Source of the DNA: Brachypterus glaber
Lineage: Eukaryota; Arthropoda; Insecta; Coleoptera; Kateretidae
Length of the DNA stretch: 64,000 bases
Direction: 5' to 3'
NCBI GenBank assembly: GCA_958510825.1
Contig: OY294049.1
Location: 9,176,001 to 9,240,000, forward strand
Positions within the stretch are counted from its first letter, which is position 1. Every line of letters starts with the position of its first letter. The position numbers were made by a program, and so were the translations under genes. Under the pieces are notes generated by a model, which did not search any database, was not told the origin of the DNA, and worked only from the letters and a program-made list of their open reading frames with translations. Shown here in pieces: positions 11,061 to 26,000 of this stretch.

Positions 11061-14000
11061 CTTTAAAGTTTATATCTCATTCCGTTCATAAGTTACGGGG
11101 GTGTACCATTTAAAAGAATAACCCTGTATAGGTAAAATAACTTATTTAAATATTATGTCCTATTGCATTTATAACGAGATTTTTAATTAAATAATTAAAG
11201 CTATAAAGGACACGTTTAACGATAAATAAGTCAAAACTTAAAAAGTGTTCGAATTTTAAATTGTTTAAAGGGAACACCTCCCTTTAAACGCCGTGTTTGT
11301 AGTAACGTTCCATAAGGTGTCTGTGGCAGAGGGTTAATGCGGTGTTAGTTTGACTTAACTCTAAAACAGGGGCGTAGCGTCGGGAGCCGGCCGGCATTTT
11401 TTTTGTCACTTTCGGACTCCTGAGATCATTATTTTTTTTTTCATATTTGATCGAACCTCGGACCCCACTTTATACCCTTACTACGCCACTGCTCTATTAG
11501 ACTAAAATACTACTAGCATAAAAAGTCGTTATAACATCTGCATACGAAGTCGTCTCGGAAGTAGTTATATCTCGAGTTATATCGTCTGTATAACTACTTG
11601 TACGTTAAATTGCGAGGGGGCGATTCACTCTGGAAGTAGGTTTACAAAATACTTCGAAATACTTGTATTTTGGTAGTAATTGGAAGTTTGGAAGTAGTTA
11701 TACTTATTATTTTTTCAGATATAAAGCTTTTCATCAAAATTTAATAAATTTAATTTATTTCTGTCAGGGGTAAAGCTTTTCTTTCAATAATAAAAATTTT
11801 AGGCGTAAGTAAAGCTTTTTTCCACCACTTTTTACTTAGAAGTGGTTACATGAAAATACTTGAAATAAATTTAAAGTACCTACTTCAGAAATTGGAAGTA
11901 GGTGTATATTTTTCGACAAATTAATTGCCCCCCGGTTGTTATGTTGTACGTCCCGAAATATAAGCAATTTTGCAAGATGATTGTAGAGAAAAATTGTGAA
12001 GATTTGTATCTTTGCGGCTTATTTTCATTATTTTATTTTCTGAATAACATTCAAGATAATATATTGGTAAAATAACAAAGAAATTCCTTAGACCACTTCA
12101 ATTTATGCTCGCCCACTTGATCGTTACAAAAACCTACTGTACGGTATCTGAACTTGCGATTTGCCTACAGTTTAATAACTGCTAGAGTCCAGGGATAATT
12201 TATTTTTTTATTCACAATCATTTAGAAATAAGCTAATTACATACATATGTAAAAGTTGGAAAATAGCTTAGATATTGTTAACTTCTACTACCTAAAAAGT
12301 TTGAAACACCTCATTTCCGTCCCTTGGTCGGAAACTGTCTTGTGACTAACTTTACTTCACTTCAGATATGTCGAAAATTCAAATGTATTAAAATGTTATA
12401 GTAAAAATACTTTTACGTATTTTTTTGTTTTTTTTTTTTTAATAACATCAGATAGTACATATTTAAATTGAAATATTTTCGTATTTCTAAAATATATTGA
12501 ATTTTTAACGTTTAAAACCAATTGAACCGTCATTTCTAAATGATCACTGGTAAGTGCTGCCACCACCGGTAATTTAACGAAGTAAATACGGAACGTTATT
12601 TTTATACTTTTTTAGATTTATGTCGAATGTATATTTATATTCAATACATTTATAAGTTTTGAAATTTTTAATATATATATATATATATAAATGCATATAT
12701 TAAAAAATGTGTAACTAAGGGAACGTATAAGTATTACGTAACGCAAATTTGGATAATTTTGGAATTAAATCCAAGGGTGATACCCCTTTAAAGGGATTAA
12801 AAAAATAAAAAATTCAAAAAAATATTTCTATCAATTTAAAAAACATTTTTCTGTTACAGGAACCCAAATAGGGGGTGTGTTAGGGGGGGTAGCCAAAATA
12901 TAAAATCTCTACAGCCTTTAATAACGCGGAAACCGGGGTATGAAGTGTATGAATTTTGGTACAATTTGACGTAATACTTAAACGTTCCCTTGCGTCGGGA
13001 TGTTAGTCTGCCTGAAAAAGTTTTTTATTTATTTTGACTCCAATAAAAGTTAATCTAATTATGATTATTTGAAATATAATCTTTAATTAAAGTTTTGTTT
13101 GACTTTTGACCTCGTTTGATATTGAATTTACAACGTTAATTTACGGCCAATTGCAACTAAAAACCATTTACATTGCTCATAAATAATGGTCGGATCGAAG
13201 TATTCATTTGACTCACTGTGCAATAACGGCGTAGACATGACAGACCGGTTAGTCAAATATAGTTTTAAGATCCGTTTCAAGTCTTTATTATATTATTCAC
13301 AGCGCCTGCGCTAGAATAATATTATACGGTAGTTTCAAATTTTCAAAAAATTTCAAAAATCATCGTAGACAGAAAATTCTTGGATTAAATTTGTGAAAAA
13401 ATAAGCAAGTTTTTTTTTAAATGTCCGTCTGTCCGATGTCACAATTTTTGTGAACACGATAACTCAAGAACGAATAATCCGATCGACTTGAAATTTTCAG
13501 GAAAAAACATGTTCTACGAGGGGAAGATCCCTATTGTTTTTAAAAGTAATCCCCCCAAAACAAAAAAGTTATGGGGGGTTGAACTTTTTTAAAAAATATA
13601 AAAAATATAATTTAAAAAAAAAAAATATTTTTTTTTTCGTTTTTAAAAAAAGAAAATTAAAAAAAATGACATTTTGAAAAGTTTTTTTTTTTGTTTTTTT
13701 TTTTGAAAATTATTTTTTTTTAAGTATTTGGGAAAATGAAATATATTATTTCTTAAATTAAATTAATGTGAATAATATATAATGGAATGCGTAGGGGAAC
13801 GTTCAAGTATTACGTAACGCAAATTTTGATCATTTTGGACCTAAAAAAAAAGTCTTTAAAAACTTTATCTGACATATGTCAATACTAAAAACTCTCATTT
13901 AATCAAAAGTCATTTCATAAATTCTCATTTCTCTAAAAAATTAGGTATCACATTTAAAGGCACTTTTTAAAGACTGGCCCTTGGCCCCAAAATTATTTTG

Positions 14001-17000
14001 TATAACTATGAAAATAGCTTAATCTGAATGTATTAAATGAAATGTATATGACTCGGCAAGTTAAAAATAGATTTTTTGGTAACTCATTGCCATAGCTTTT
14101 GGAGCTTCTAGCATCCAAAGTAGCCGGATCCGGATTCTAGCAGTTTGAAAATAGCTTAATTTGAATGTACTTTAAGACATATATAAAATATAGCTGGGAG
14201 CAAATAATGAAATAAAAATGGACACCAGCTCTCCGACTATTTATTTAACAGTTAGGACTGTCAAAAAAAGAACTCTCATAAAAACAGTGCTTTTATTAAC
14301 GCCCGTAGAAATAAAAAGTAAGTACTAAATCTGGTCACACTGCCCTAATGCCTTGTTATTTTTCCTCTCTTTTTATCCACGTAATGTCATCTGCAAACCG
14401 TTTCATATTGTAACTCAAAAATATATATATATATGACACTAAGCAATTACTTTTCCGGCAAGTTATTAATTTTCCAGATTAATTACAAAATGACTTTGAG
14501 AGAAATAACGCAATTTATATTCGCTAGTAGCCGGGAAATGATCAATTTCCTCTAATCTTGTGACCAAGGCAGACGTTTTCTACGTAACTTAATATTCGAC
14601 GCGCCAATATTGATTTTATAGTATTCCCTATAAAAATCATGCCAACCAGGAATTCTCTAGGTATAAGAGTAGGTATAAAATATACAGTAGGGTGCCCAGT
14701 AAAAATAAAAAAAAAAAAAATTTTTAGGGTCCCACGCCCTATAAATGTTCATTTAGGTCAAAAATCAACCCTCAATTTTTTTCACATTTTTAAAAAAATA
14801 TTTAGAGGTCACGCTCGGCGGTTTTTTGAGAACGAAAACGTGTTAAGCCTTATTATTATTATTATTATTTAAGTATAAAAACGTTGAAATCAGGCGATTT
14901 TAGGAAGGGTAATTATTTTTGAATAATAAGAGTATATTAGAAAAAAAAACCTTTTACATGAAAAAATGACCAGGGTAAAAACATTGTAAAAATTGACGTA
15001 TGAAGCCTAAGTATATGCTACAAAAAAGGTTACTTAGAAATTTTTCCTATGAGTAATTTTTTTTTAGAAATTCATTGATAAGTACCATGGTACCAATTAA
15101 CGCCACATATTTATTTTTTTAAGAAAAAGAACAGGAAGTCAAACAAAAAAATCACAAATCCAAAAAATGTAAAAAATCACTTTATTTCGATAAAAGAGAC
15201 GATATTTGGCCAAAAAGCATAACAATATATGTACAAATTGCATGCATGCAAAGGCATAATACATATATTCAGATTTTTTAAAATAAACGTCGTACAATTT
15301 TTTTGAAAAAAAAACTATTTAATGTGTTTTATTACATAATATAACATACTACAAGGCATTTTTTTATTTATTTGCTACAAAATTGATATTTTATTGCAAT
15401 TTAATGCATTTTTTAAACTTTTATTGAGATATTTATTTATTTTTTAGACACCCTGCACTTTTTTTTCAAAAGAGTAAATAAACCCTGAATTCGGACAAGT
15501 TCATTTTTTTCTAGCCTTTATTAACCCCATACCCCATAAAAAATCGTTTTGTTTATGTATTAAAACATAATAAAATAAAAATTGAGAATATTCCTTTATT
15601 ATTCAAAACACTTTTTTGTTCCAAAAAGTCCAATATTCCTTAAAAAAAATAAAAACCCTTCACATGATTTTCTATTTTAAAAAGCACCGGGCGGGACCTT
15701 AAATATTTTTTAAAAAATCTAAAAAAAAAACAGGGTGGTTTTTTCACCTAAAGGAACCATTTTGAGGGGTGGGACCCAAACAATTCCGTAGGTCCTGGGC
15801 ACCCTAATATACAGTAATAATAATAATAATTTAAAATAGGTAACATTATTATGAACTAGGTTATTAGAAGCCTACGATGTTAGCAACGCTATATCTGAGT
15901 TAGATAGCAAGCCACACAAAAAGAAAATAATATCCAGGGACTAATGACCAATGCATTTTTATATTGTTGGGGTCGCTGAAACCGAATCTGATCCCAGAAT
16001 TGCTCCATCAGATCCCAATTTTTCTCTATAGAGAAAATGGGTAGATCTACCCATAAAAACATCTGAATTTAAGGAATTTTCGCACCCTTTTTATGTGTAA
16101 AAAAAATTGCGATCTGATGGAGCAATTTTGAGGTCAGATCCGGTTTTGCCTTTACCAACTTCTTTATTTAAAGTGACAAAACTATTTTTTTGAGCAATGT
16201 TTCATCTTATACCTGAAGACCTACTTTTTTAAAATAGTTATATTAGGTAAATAATAATTAGTGTGAGGGCGCCAAAAATCGACCTCCGCCAAAAGCCGAC
16301 ATCTGAACCAAAGACCACCTTTTATTTTTGTCTGAATACTCAAGTATTTTCATATATAATTACACAAGAGGCTGAGAATTATGCGGGAAAAATTCGCTGT
16401 TTTCATGAAAATTTGCTGTCTGGAAATAATTACGACCATTGCTCCTGGAGTAATTATTTCCTTCGACAGCAAAATTGAATGAAAACTGTAAATTTTTCCC
16501 GATAATTCGAAGAATTGTGTGTAATTCAGAATATTTTTTAACTTTACAATATGTCAAACCAACTTTTATATTTTTTTTTTCATCGCAAAATGATATAAAT
16601 TGTTTTATTACTTATCTTAATATTTTTACATGCATATTCTTTAATTTTGTTAATTTACTTTTTTTGTCCATTTTTAAATTGTAAATTATGGTTCTGTCAT
16701 TAATTCAGTCACTTATTGCAGTACTGACTAGCGCGGTACTGCGCTAGGCTTGCAACATGTTCAAAAAGTCAACCTATAAAAACTGTCATTACATTTGATA
16801 AAATAGTATATTCTATAACTAGTATGGAATAGACAATATTCCGCGCGAGTGGAAAGTTTGTCATACGAGCCGGCAGGCGAGTATGACGGTCCCGCGAGCG
16901 CGGAATGACTATTCCATACGTGTTGTAGACTATACTTTTCCTTCGACTGCAAATATGAAACACTGTATGGCTTTAAACTGCGGACAAGGTTAAAAATAAT

Positions 17001-20000
17001 GTTTTTTGTGACTCGACATTGTAAATGCAACAAAACACATATTTTTAAATAAAGCAATTAATATTATTTAATAATTTTATCAAATCAGTACTTAAAAAAG
17101 ATTTTTATTTAATTTTAGCACATATTTACAAATTATAACGCAAAAATTGAAGTTTATGTCAGATTGCTGTGACAGATATCAGGTTTAAATATTTAACAAT
17201 AGATGGATCAGTTTTAATTTTTTGAACTAAATTGATAAAAAACTGGTCAAATATTAAGAAAAACTAATAAACTTTATGTAATTTTAACGCAAAACTTTAA
17301 ATTGCATTAAATTATTCAATATTTCATGGTAAAATAAATATATTTTTGCTAATTTTGCTAAAGTTTTCTTTACTTTCATAAACAAGAGATGGCACTACAT
17401 GTTCTCATTCTAACACTTGATACGGAATATTCATACCGTATCTAGAGCTAGAATGGATTCATTCTGTGTTTGAAAAATGTGTGTATTTGCTTACATTCTA
17501 AAGCAGTCGTAGAAAAAGAATATTTTGTGGTATTTTTTGGTAAATAATAAAGTAATAACAATAATTATAAATAGTATATTCATAAATGATTGGTTGATTA
17601 AAACGTTAAAAAATAATCTTTATAATAAGTACACCTTGAAGTACACTTATCGTAGTTTCAAATATTATACGTAAAACGTTCCCCTATTATTACTAGAAAA
17701 TAGTATACAGGGTCATTCAGAAATAAGTTACAAAATTTTAAGGGCGATTCTAGGTCCAAAAATATGAAAGTTCCTATAAAGGTTGGTCCGGGAGTTACGA
17801 CGCTCCTACGGGTCCATCTGAAAAGTAGTTTTAATTTAATATATCTGGAACGAATCCTTAAAATTGATAAAGGTTATCATTTTATGTAATTTTTATTTGG
17901 TAATTTTAACCAGGGACATGCAAAATGTCAACTTTTTTATCTGTAAATTTTTTGAAAGTGTTTTTCTTTAAGAGGCAGTAGTACACTTAAAACTGATTTT
18001 CGAACCTAGATGTATAGGAGCTTTTTTTCATAGTTTTTAATGTAGAAACACCCAGAAGTATTTAAATTTTTATTGGTGCATTTTTTAGTTCTGATTTTTG
18101 ATGCTCAGAACGTGAAATTGCCTCTTTAATTGCAATTTTCTCGAAAACGGTTGGCCCTACGGTGTTACACAAAAAGTACCTTTTCATGTATTTTTATTCT
18201 ATTCTACTGATAAAATTTCAAAAAATCTACAGATACAAAAGTTTGGGGCAAAAAACTGACATTACCCCCTCATTTTGCACGCCCCTACGACATAACACCT
18301 AACCATCCAAAAAACTCTAAAATGATCTTAACATTAGTTTGTCAATTTGAGGTTGTGTTAGACGTTTACTAATTTTCTGACAGCAGGTATGTAAAATTAG
18401 CTGATTGTCACTTCACAACCGTTGTCATATGCAACCCGACTTTAATCCTAGCGATTTTTATTTATGGGGTCTCTTGAAGAAACTTGTTTATGCCGTGGAA
18501 ATAAATGATCGTAAACAATTAGTGCAAAAGATTCAAAATGCTGAAACTGATATTAGAAATAATACGAATTTACTACTCGTTCAAGAGAGTTTAGTTCGTC
18601 GCTACCTTGAATAATTTTTGAGCAATCACTGTAGTTAAATTTTGTTCATTAGCCTATTTAAAATGTAATTTAAAATGTTATTTTTACCTAAAATATGCAT
18701 AATTCTATTTTAAAACATAATTATAATTATACTTTTGTCTCCCCCTGTAGAACTTCTCTCTTTACCTTATCTAAATTTCAATGGCAATGACATTAACAAT
18801 AAACTTTTGACAGGTGATTGTTTAAAATGCTAGTTACTAAATTTTGTTTTGCTAAATCATGGCTACTACATACGTTTTTCCAACTTAAACATTTTAGAAA
18901 CCCTATAACTTCTGAACGATGAAAGATAGGACCTATGTTTGGAAATCAGATCTACTTTTCGTTGCCAACGTTTGTAAACGGGCTAATAAATCACCCTGTG
19001 TTAACAAAATTTCATTATAAAAATAAATTTTACATTAAGACAACGAATTTTAAGCATTAATATAATAACATTTTCTTTGTCACAATTAAAAACGTAGATC
19101 GGTACAAAATTAATGTAATTTTTATTGATATCGTGTAAAATTCAGTGCATTTCTCACTTTCTGTTTTCGACATCTAAAGGGTGGCCCATAAGTCACTTTG
19201 CCATTTAAAAATTGAATAACTTTTTTGTTTCACAAAGTTTTTAATTGATTTCTTTTACAACATAGAGTACAGGAAATGAAATTTTTTTTGAACTAGGTAT
19301 GGAAAATCATGTGTTTTAAATTTTAAGCTTTGTAAGCACGGGCTCTTTTTTAGACATTTTCCATTACGGCTCTTAACATGTATGGCTCCAGCTAGGGTCA
19401 TGCACTAACGTGAATTTCACCCCCTCAAGGTCATGGTTTGGTGCTGTGTAAATTTCCAAATGGTAATCGGGCTTTACTTCTGCTAGGAAAATGGCAATAC
19501 AGTTACATTGAGCGGCGACCGATATCGCGCAATGCTGGAAAATTTTGTGCGCCCAGTGGAGGATATTCCAGAGACATGGTGGCAGCAAGATGGGGCAACT
19601 GCCCATGCGGCCAGAGCCACAATGCAGCTTTTAAGGCAGATTTTCGAAGAGCGAATAATTTCGCGAAATTCGGATTTTCATTTTCCTTCGCGATCGCCCG
19701 ATTTGACAGCACCGGACTTTTTTCTTTAGAGCTACCTGAAAGATCGGGTGTATGTCAACAAGCCCAGGACTATTCAACAGCTTAAGCCAGACATGTTAGG
19801 AGCCGTCATGGAAAATGTCGTGAAAAGAGACCGTGCTTGCAAAGCGGAAAATATACGTCATTTAAAAGACATGATTTTTCATGCATAGTTCAAAAAAAAT
19901 CCATTTCCTGTACTCTATGTTGTAAAAGAAATAAATTAAAAAAATTGACAAACAAAAAAGTTATTCAAATTTTAAATGGTAAAGTGACTTATATGCCACC

Positions 20001-23000
20001 CTGTACAAATCCATATATAAATAGATGTAATTTTCTTTACAGATGTGTCAGCTTCTGAACAAGAGGACCTATTCATCCGTAAACTTAGACAATGTTGTGT
20101 GCCATTTGATTTCATGGATCCAGTCGCCGACCTTAAGGGAAAGGAGGTGAAACGCTGCTCCCTAAACGAATTAGTCGACTACATAACTGGAGGACGGGGG
20201 GTTCTGACTGAACCGGTTTATCCTGAAATTATTAAAATGGTAAGCAAATATCTGATATGGATTATCTAGAGGACTTTTCCTTAAACGAAACGAAATTTTT
20301 ATTTGATTAAAATCAGATTACAAAGAAATTAAAATAATCAAAACCTCTAAAATCTAAAATTAGGGATCATATCCTGTGCGCATTTTGGAACTGGAAACGT
20401 TGATCTATTAACTATTTTTAATGCAAAAATTAAAATTTTAAATGATATTTGCATATATTTACTTATAGCGTTAAATGAATTGTTTGAAATGTAATGTTTT
20501 AATTTTGTATTATGGAACAGTTTATGTATTTATTTATTTATGCTCGTTGGGAAATCCATAGTGTTATTAACAGTAAATGTCAGGGCTGTACATTAAATTT
20601 TGGCTTTAAGGATTTAGTTTTTTATGATTGAAATTACGTAAAATTTACTAATTTTTAAAGTCAAATATATTAAAAACAAAAAAATAGAAAAAAGGACGAA
20701 GCAACTCTAATTAAACAGTGCTGAAAACCCCATATCGATATCTGTATTAATAACTGAGACTTTTCGGATCATAAAAAGCCTTACAAATGCCAAAAATTGC
20801 ATTTTAACCAATCACGCATACCTAAATATTTTATTTTTTTCCATCATGGACAAGAAAAACATTGTAAAGTGTTTTTTATTCGAAAGGAGTCTTAAAAATT
20901 TCACACTGTAGAAAACGAGCATGGCATAATTTTACTACTTTTATGCCTTGTCAAGAATTAAAAAAAACAAGACAAAGACTTTCGAAAATCACAATACCTT
21001 TTCTATAGAAACTCTTCAATTTTACAGATGTACACAAAACCGTTGGTTGAATAATTACGGAATAACGAAAATATTTTGGCATATAGACAGAAAATTGTTA
21101 GAAAGTTGTTTTTTAACTGGTTAATTTTTTGGCAATTTTACAAGAAAAAACTCGAATGATTCACTCACACATTCACATGATTATAAAAATTTAGTTATAC
21201 TTCCTGGTATAATCAAAAAGGTTCATACATATAAAATTATTATTGAAGCCGACCCCGGTGGCGCAATGGTTAGCGCGTTTGATTACGGATCCCGGGGTTG
21301 TGGGTTCGAGCTCCACATAGAGCATGGATGTATAGTGGTGTAAATAGACGGTAGATGGAAATACGATGACTAACTGTAATGTGGGTTGCATTTGAAACAG
21401 TAAACACATTTCAGGGTGGATGCGAGTTCTGTTGAGGACCGTGCTTCGGAGGGCACGTAAAGATGGCGGTCCGGTCGATTAGGCCATAGCAGCGAATAAC
21501 GACGTTAAACAGTATAAAACAATATAAATTATTATTGAATTAGCATTTTTTTTTGACAAATTTACATAGTTTGTGACGGTTAACCGATTTATGGTCATAA
21601 GTATATCATATTCACATTCTAAAATTTTATTTTAATCTGCCGTTCCATTAAAGAAACATGCATTGAAATAAAACCGAAAAAATGTACGTTTTTTCCGACA
21701 AGGGAACGTTTAAGTATTACGTAACGCTCTATGGGGGGGTCTCGAAAACGTTAGCCGCGTTACATAGGGGGGTGTCAGTAAAAATGTTACGTAACGCTTA
21801 AAAAATTACAAACTTATAAAATGTTTATTGGATCACATTTTTAACAGTGATCTAAGCCTAAGATACGGATTCGTTGCAAGTTTTATTGCACGCAGCGTTC
21901 ACTAAATCCTCTAAACAAAAAAAATAGAGATGGAAAACCATAGGCAATAACCGGTGTTCGGTTAACCGGTTGCGGAAATCACCTGAGACCGGGTTTTGGT
22001 TAAAACACGGAAGCAATAACCGGTTTAAACCTTAAAGCAGAATTCCCTTTCAATTTCTTTACTTAAAAAAAAAAAATCTTACGTAACAAATGGGAGGGGT
22101 GTCGGGGGTCTTGCAAATGTTGCGCCGAGTTACAAGGGGGAGGGGGGTGGGTTGTAAAAAATTGCGAAATTTTTCGTTACATAATATTTGAACGTTCCCC
22201 AATGCGGTTTTTGCTGAAATTTTACTATGTAGTTCAAAAATTCTTAAAAAAATACGAAATATGGCAGTTTTAATTAAGTACTCCAAATCCCCACTTGGAT
22301 TTTAATGAGAATGGTACCCCTTTTACTTAAAAAATAATATACCAAGAATCGTTTGCCGTTAGCTAGTTTGAATATCTTAATATTGTTCAAGAACAAGTAG
22401 ACGATTTTTTTCTTCAGAATTTAATCTTCGGGGAGGTCAAAACAAACCCTTTATTATTTTATTTTTGATTTTTGGTAAAAAAACTTACCTTTTTAAGGGC
22501 GCGATCCGTTTAATAGCTTAGGATCCCTACTCTCAATTTCCCTACTCCGTAACATCCCTACTCCATAACATCCTTGATGTTGTGGAGTAGAGAAATGTGG
22601 ATTAGAGATAATAATGTCTGGTGGCCTGCAGTGTCAAATTTAAATTTAGTTTATTAATTACTTATTAGTACTTGTTAAGAGTACGCGGACAAAGAGACTT
22701 TTAGAATAACACCTTTGTGGTTGTTCTACATTTTTATTTAAAGTCGAATATTTTCTGGGAAAAAAAATAAAATTATCTAGAAGAAAAAAGTTCTTTTTTT
22801 CCGCGAACTACTTATTTATTACAAAGTGGCTAATCAAGTGCATATAGAGGAGTAAGGTTATTAGGGAGTAGGGATGGTACGGAGTAGGGCTATTGTAGAG
22901 TAGGGATGTTAGGGAGTAGAGAGTTTGAGAGTAGGTATTGCTTCCAGAACCAGTTGCTCTGTCCCTGTGTATGCTAAAAACACTACAAAAAAAATCGAAT

Positions 23001-26000
23001 ACGTCGTTTTTCTTTGGTAAGGAATAAAACTAGGTGTTCATTAATATTTGATATAATGACGTAAGCATGTAAACAAAAATAAATAGACGAAAATAAATAA
23101 GTTGAATTTATCGTCTACCTATTTATATAACTAGTTATGAAATGGATGCTTTTATGCACGAGTACATAAAACGCAATTTCGCCCGTGTCATACAGTGTGA
23201 TTCAGAATATCTGAATCAGATGTAACTCATAGCCGTCTTATAACCGCTTTTACAAAATAACTTGTAGGCTACAAGTTGTAGCGAAATGAAAATTTTAATT
23301 TTCATCTTGATGGGTATGTTGATTACATATTAAAAGTGATACTAAAGCTAATTCTGAGTCACCCTGTGTGCATTAGAAAAACGATAACAATTGATATCAG
23401 AAAGATCATCATAACTTTTGCAAAAAATAGTTTTTATTTGATGGTTTAATTAAAAAATTAAAATATTTTAGATAAAAATGAATATCAAAATATTTATTTT
23501 TACGTAAGATAAAAAAGAAGTAGATAATTGTTTTACTGTTTATCAAATATTAAGTCTTATCACTTTAATAATATTATTTAAATTTTCCATCGAGTAACCT
23601 CGGAGAAAATAGAAAATATTTCTAGGAAAAGTAGATTAGTTAGGTTAGCTATAGTATTTCCATTAAAGGTATAGTTTTTTTACGCAGTCACTACTACCCC
23701 GTGCGCACGGAACCATAGTTAACTGACTCGCGCTCCGTGCGCAGGGAACAATAGGTATGTGGCTCGCGCTCCGTGCGCACGAATTAATAGATTTGGGGCT
23801 CCTGCACCATACCCATGGAGTTGCGACGTAAATGCGATAGGAGCACCTAAATCGTGAGATCTGCACAAAGTTTGTGCTGAACTGCGCATGCGTCGTAGGG
23901 GTCTGACCGTTTTTCAATATATTATTTTTAATAAAAACCATTTTTTTACAAAAAAAAAACAGTCGTCGCAAAACCAACATTAACGTAAACCAAAACCCCC
24001 CATTAAAAAAAAAACACCAAACAACAAGAAACCAAAACAAACTTTCTGCAGATCTTACGATTTAGGCGCTCCTAATGCGAGGCGCTAGAGAGTTTTTAAT
24101 AATTTCGTAACGTATTACTATTATGGCGAAGGCGCCGCGAATATTTAATAAGGTAGGAGTAGGTACTTACAAAGATTTTCTAATCGCTTTTCCACGACTC
24201 TTGAAACGCTTTCCGCTTTTCGAACATGCATACTCAATAAAATAATACTTAATATCTTGATTGACTTTTGAAGCTCTAGAATACTTTGTTACCGCTTTAA
24301 ATAATGAACAGGAATCCCTTTTTTGTAGAGCAATGAATTTAGTTGTTTCATATTTTTTTTACTTTCTCTTCCAATTCTTCAAAAGTTGCAAACAACGCAC
24401 CTTCCTTCATTTTATTCACTTAAAACATGGACTAACCTAACCTATATGAAGGTAACAATTTGCGCACGGAGCGCGAGCCACATACCTACCGTTCCGTGCG
24501 CACGGAATCATAGTTAACTTACTCGCGCTCCGTGCGCGGCTTGGTACTTTTTAGGTTAGTTCATGTTTTAAGTGAATAAAATGAAGAAAGGTGCGTTATT
24601 TGAAACGTTTGAAGAATTGGTGAAGAAAATAAAAGAATATGAAACAACCAAATTCATTACTCTACAAAAAAGGGGTTCCTGTTCATTATCTAAAGCGGTA
24701 ACAAAGTATCCTAGAGCTTCAAAAGGCAATCAAGATCTTAAGTATTATTTTATTGAGTATGCAACGCATACTTTGCGTGTTCAAAAGGCGGAAAGCGTTT
24801 CAACAGTTGTGGAAAAGCGATTAGAAAATCTTCGTAAGTACCTACTCCTACCTTATTATACTATTCGCGGCGCATTCGCCAGAATAGTATTATACGTTAC
24901 GAAATTATTAAACTCTCTAGCGCATCGCATTAGGAGTATCTAAATCGTGAGATCTGCACAAAGTTTGTTTTGGTTTTTTGTTGTTTGGTGTTTTTTTTTT
25001 AATGGGTGTGTTGGTTTACGTTAACTTTGGTTTTGAGCCATTTGGTGTTTATTTTTGTAAAAAATTGGCTTTTATTAAAAATAATATATTGAAAAACGGT
25101 CAGCCCCCTACGACGCAGTATGCCGCCCAAGGAAAAACTAACTTCATAAATAGATCATAAAATCCTCTAAAAAACAATGCGTTATAAAAATGCATTGGTT
25201 TCGTTTTTAGTTAATTAATTAAAAAGTCCAAACGCCAGTCGATTTTCTATGCCGATGTAAAATTTAATTTTAAAGCATATTCTGATGCGTGTATACCAAA
25301 ACAGCATTATAAAAATCTAAATTAACACAAATTCTGATAAAAAATTATAATACTTTGAAATGAGAAGTATTTATTGGTTTGGTTCATACAGAATCATTGA
25401 TATATTGTATAAGGTACAGAATATAAAATTTAGGCTTAGTTATGTTGATGTGAAATACAAAACAACCCAAATGCTTCAATGTAAATCAGACTTTGTGACA
25501 TATTTAGCGCCAAATTAAAAAAAAAATTAGCGTATATGGAAATACTATAGATGGCTTACTTAATAGTGCTCTAGTAAAAACGGTTTTTCATCAAGCTAGC
25601 GCATAACACAAAATTTAAACTGTTGTTTTGTTTGTTGCAGATTTCGGCGAATTTGTTTCGTACACTACCTCCCAGCGAGAATCCAGATTTTGACCCAGAG
25701 GAGGACGATCCCACGCTGGAGGCGAGCTGGCCACACCTCCAGCTGGTCTACGAATTCTTCTTGCGTTTCCTCGAGAGCTCGGACTTCCAGCCGACGATCG
25801 GGAAACGCGTCATCGACCAGAAGTTCGTGCTGCAACTCCTGGAGCTGTTCGACTCCGAGGATCCACGCGAACGAGACTTTCTCAAAACCGTTCTGCACCG
25901 TATCTACGGCAAATTCCTCGGTCTTCGAGCCTTTATTCGCAAACAAATTAATAACATTTTTCTTAGGTAAGGTACTCCAATTTTGTTTTGTGATTAGTTT

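Noticed and set aside
21248..21330. tRNA gene (A box and B box)
   Set aside because: The tRNA-like head is followed by a fixed SINE body, and 14-bp target duplications surround the whole.
25665..25946. 93- and 112-codon frames over wdb exon 3
   Set aside because: Shadows caused by the GC-rich coding exon; the real frame matches B56 throughout.
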